DNA of 6,691 bases. Source: an uncultured Chloroflexota bacterium. Its GTDB lineage: Bacteria; Chloroflexota; Dehalococcoidia; UBA3495. Below the pieces are notes generated by a model that searched no databases, was not told where the DNA came from, and was given only the letters and a program-made list of their open reading frames with translations. The translations under genes and the position numbers were made by a program. Shown piece after piece: positions 6,261 to 6,691 of the stretch (position 1 is its first letter; each line of letters begins with the position of its first letter). The stretch is from contig CAJXEF010000112.1 of assembly GCA_913052545.1 (NCBI GenBank), positions 1 through 6,691 of the forward strand. Direction: 5' to 3'.

Positions 6261-6307
6261 GTCTTGCACTAGTGAAATTTCGCACATATGGCTACTGGCC
6301 AGGATTC

Positions 6308-6314
6308 AGGAGAG
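6308..6314 (+). promoter_or_regulatory. coxB: Strong ribosome binding site of coxB
   Basis: AGGAGAG lies seven bases before ATG 6322, an ideal spacing. It fixes this start even though it gives an unusually long region before the signal sequence. Confidence 0.8.
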
Positions 6315-6321
6315 TTCCAAA

Positions 6322-6691
6322 ATGGGCCCTTGCCCCCAGGAACGGGTAGAAACCCATAGTAATCTATTAAACAGTGCTGGGAAAATCGCTCCAAATAAAC
6401 GGGTACAGTTCCGTCCCCTGCTCTTTCTTATTTCTCTAATTGTTCTAGTCCCATTACTTGGTTGTGCCCCAGACGCTCTGCAATCCACATTCGGTACTGC
6501 GGGTCCCGTAGCTGAAAAGCAACTACTGCTGTTCAACGTACTGCTATGGGTAATGGTAGCGGTCTTTATACTCGTGGAAGGAGCCCTTTTATACTCTCTA
6601 GTCAAATTCCGCCGCCGGCCAGGCGATTCTTGGCCAGTACAAGTACACGGTCATACCGGTCTAGAAATCACATGGACAGTTATCCCCACTG
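6322..6691 (+). CDS. coxB: Cytochrome c oxidase subunit II, N-terminal part, cut by window end
   Basis: The CuA-bearing subunit that accepts electrons from cytochrome c; 123 codons are visible and the frame is open at the right edge. A ~31-residue polar N-terminus precedes a hydrophobic segment (L33-G47) ending in lipobox L-L-G-C48, so the mature protein is probably a lipoprotein, as known for Bacillus CtaC. Next comes TM1 of the oxidase, EKQLLLFNVLLWVMVAVFIL (65-84), with V-E-G-A-L-L-Y-S-L-V-K-F-R-R-R-P behind it. Then P-V-Q-V-H109-G-H-T-G-L-E-I-T-W-T-V-I-P-T (105-123) is the conserved entry to TM2. The periplasmic CuA domain lies beyond the window. ATG 6322 is the only ATG/GTG/TTG in frame before the lipobox and has AGGAGAG seven bases upstream. 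An antisense open frame at 6306-6605 is a shadow. It has its own promoter and completes the ctaA-ctaB-coxB order. Confidence 0.93.
   Translation, partial: MGPCPQERVETHSNLLNSAGKIAPNKRVQFRPLLFLISLIVLVPLLGCAPDALQSTFGTAGPVAEKQLLLFNVLLWVMVAVFILVEGALLYSLVKFRRRPGDSWPVQVHGHTGLEITWTVIPT

Noticed and set aside
6295..6302. Palindrome CTGGCCAG in the coxB leader as an operator
   Set aside because: Eight bases of symmetry is common by chance, and no second copy or partner element is nearby.
6306..6605. 99-codon open frame on the minus strand at the right end
   Set aside because: It lies opposite coxB, whose plus-strand translation shows unmistakable subunit II motifs and a strong ribosome binding site.
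1..6691. A new defence, mobile or toxin-antitoxin system
   Set aside because: No transposase, integrase, nuclease, repeat array or toxin-like gene pair is visible; the genes are metabolic, respiratory and transport genes.

Overview
The window is AT-leaning bacterial chromosomal DNA, apparently from an aerobic bacterium with a haem-A cytochrome c oxidase. It holds seven protein-coding genes, with the first and last cut by the window edges, and I see no RNA genes, mobile elements or CRISPR. I tentatively place it in Chloroflexota (SAR202/Dehalococcoidia-like). That rests on the ctaA-ctaB-coxB order, the lipoprotein form of CoxB, and two accessory lipoproteins (a thioredoxin-fold protein and a ~90-residue protein) that resemble what I remember from that phylum. 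This is recollection, not a search result.

Layout. (1) Positions 2-778 (+) hold the 3' part of a short-chain dehydrogenase/reductase (SDR) gene whose catalytic Ser, Tyr and Lys positions are all substituted. (2) Positions 783-1742 (+) hold a lipoprotein with an N-terminal beta-rich domain and a C-terminal thioredoxin fold carrying a C-x4-C motif. (3) Converging on it, three minus-strand genes read from 4261 leftward: an ABC-2-type ATPase, its permease two bases downstream, and a small lipoprotein whose signal peptide lies upstream of the first canonical start codon. (4) A 90-bp divergent promoter region (4262-4351) carries a perfect 12-bp palindrome. It separates the ABC operon from (5) ctaA and ctaB (4352-6192, +), which overlap by ATGA. 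(6) After a 129-bp spacer with a near-consensus promoter, coxB begins at 6322 and runs off the right edge.

How it fits together. CtaB farnesylates protohaem to haem O, CtaA oxidises haem O to haem A, and CoxB is the CuA-type oxidase subunit that works with the haem-A-containing subunit I, presumably encoded just beyond the window. The divergent ABC-2 exporter, the small lipoprotein and the redoxin lipoprotein flank this module. They are plausible but unproven accessory factors for oxidase assembly or envelope redox and copper handling.

The points most worth a second look are the small lipoprotein's apparent non-canonical start, a perfect 26-bp palindrome inside the permease gene, the SDR without its catalytic triad, and the short-leader divergent promoter with its palindrome. 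I do not see a clearly new multi-gene system.
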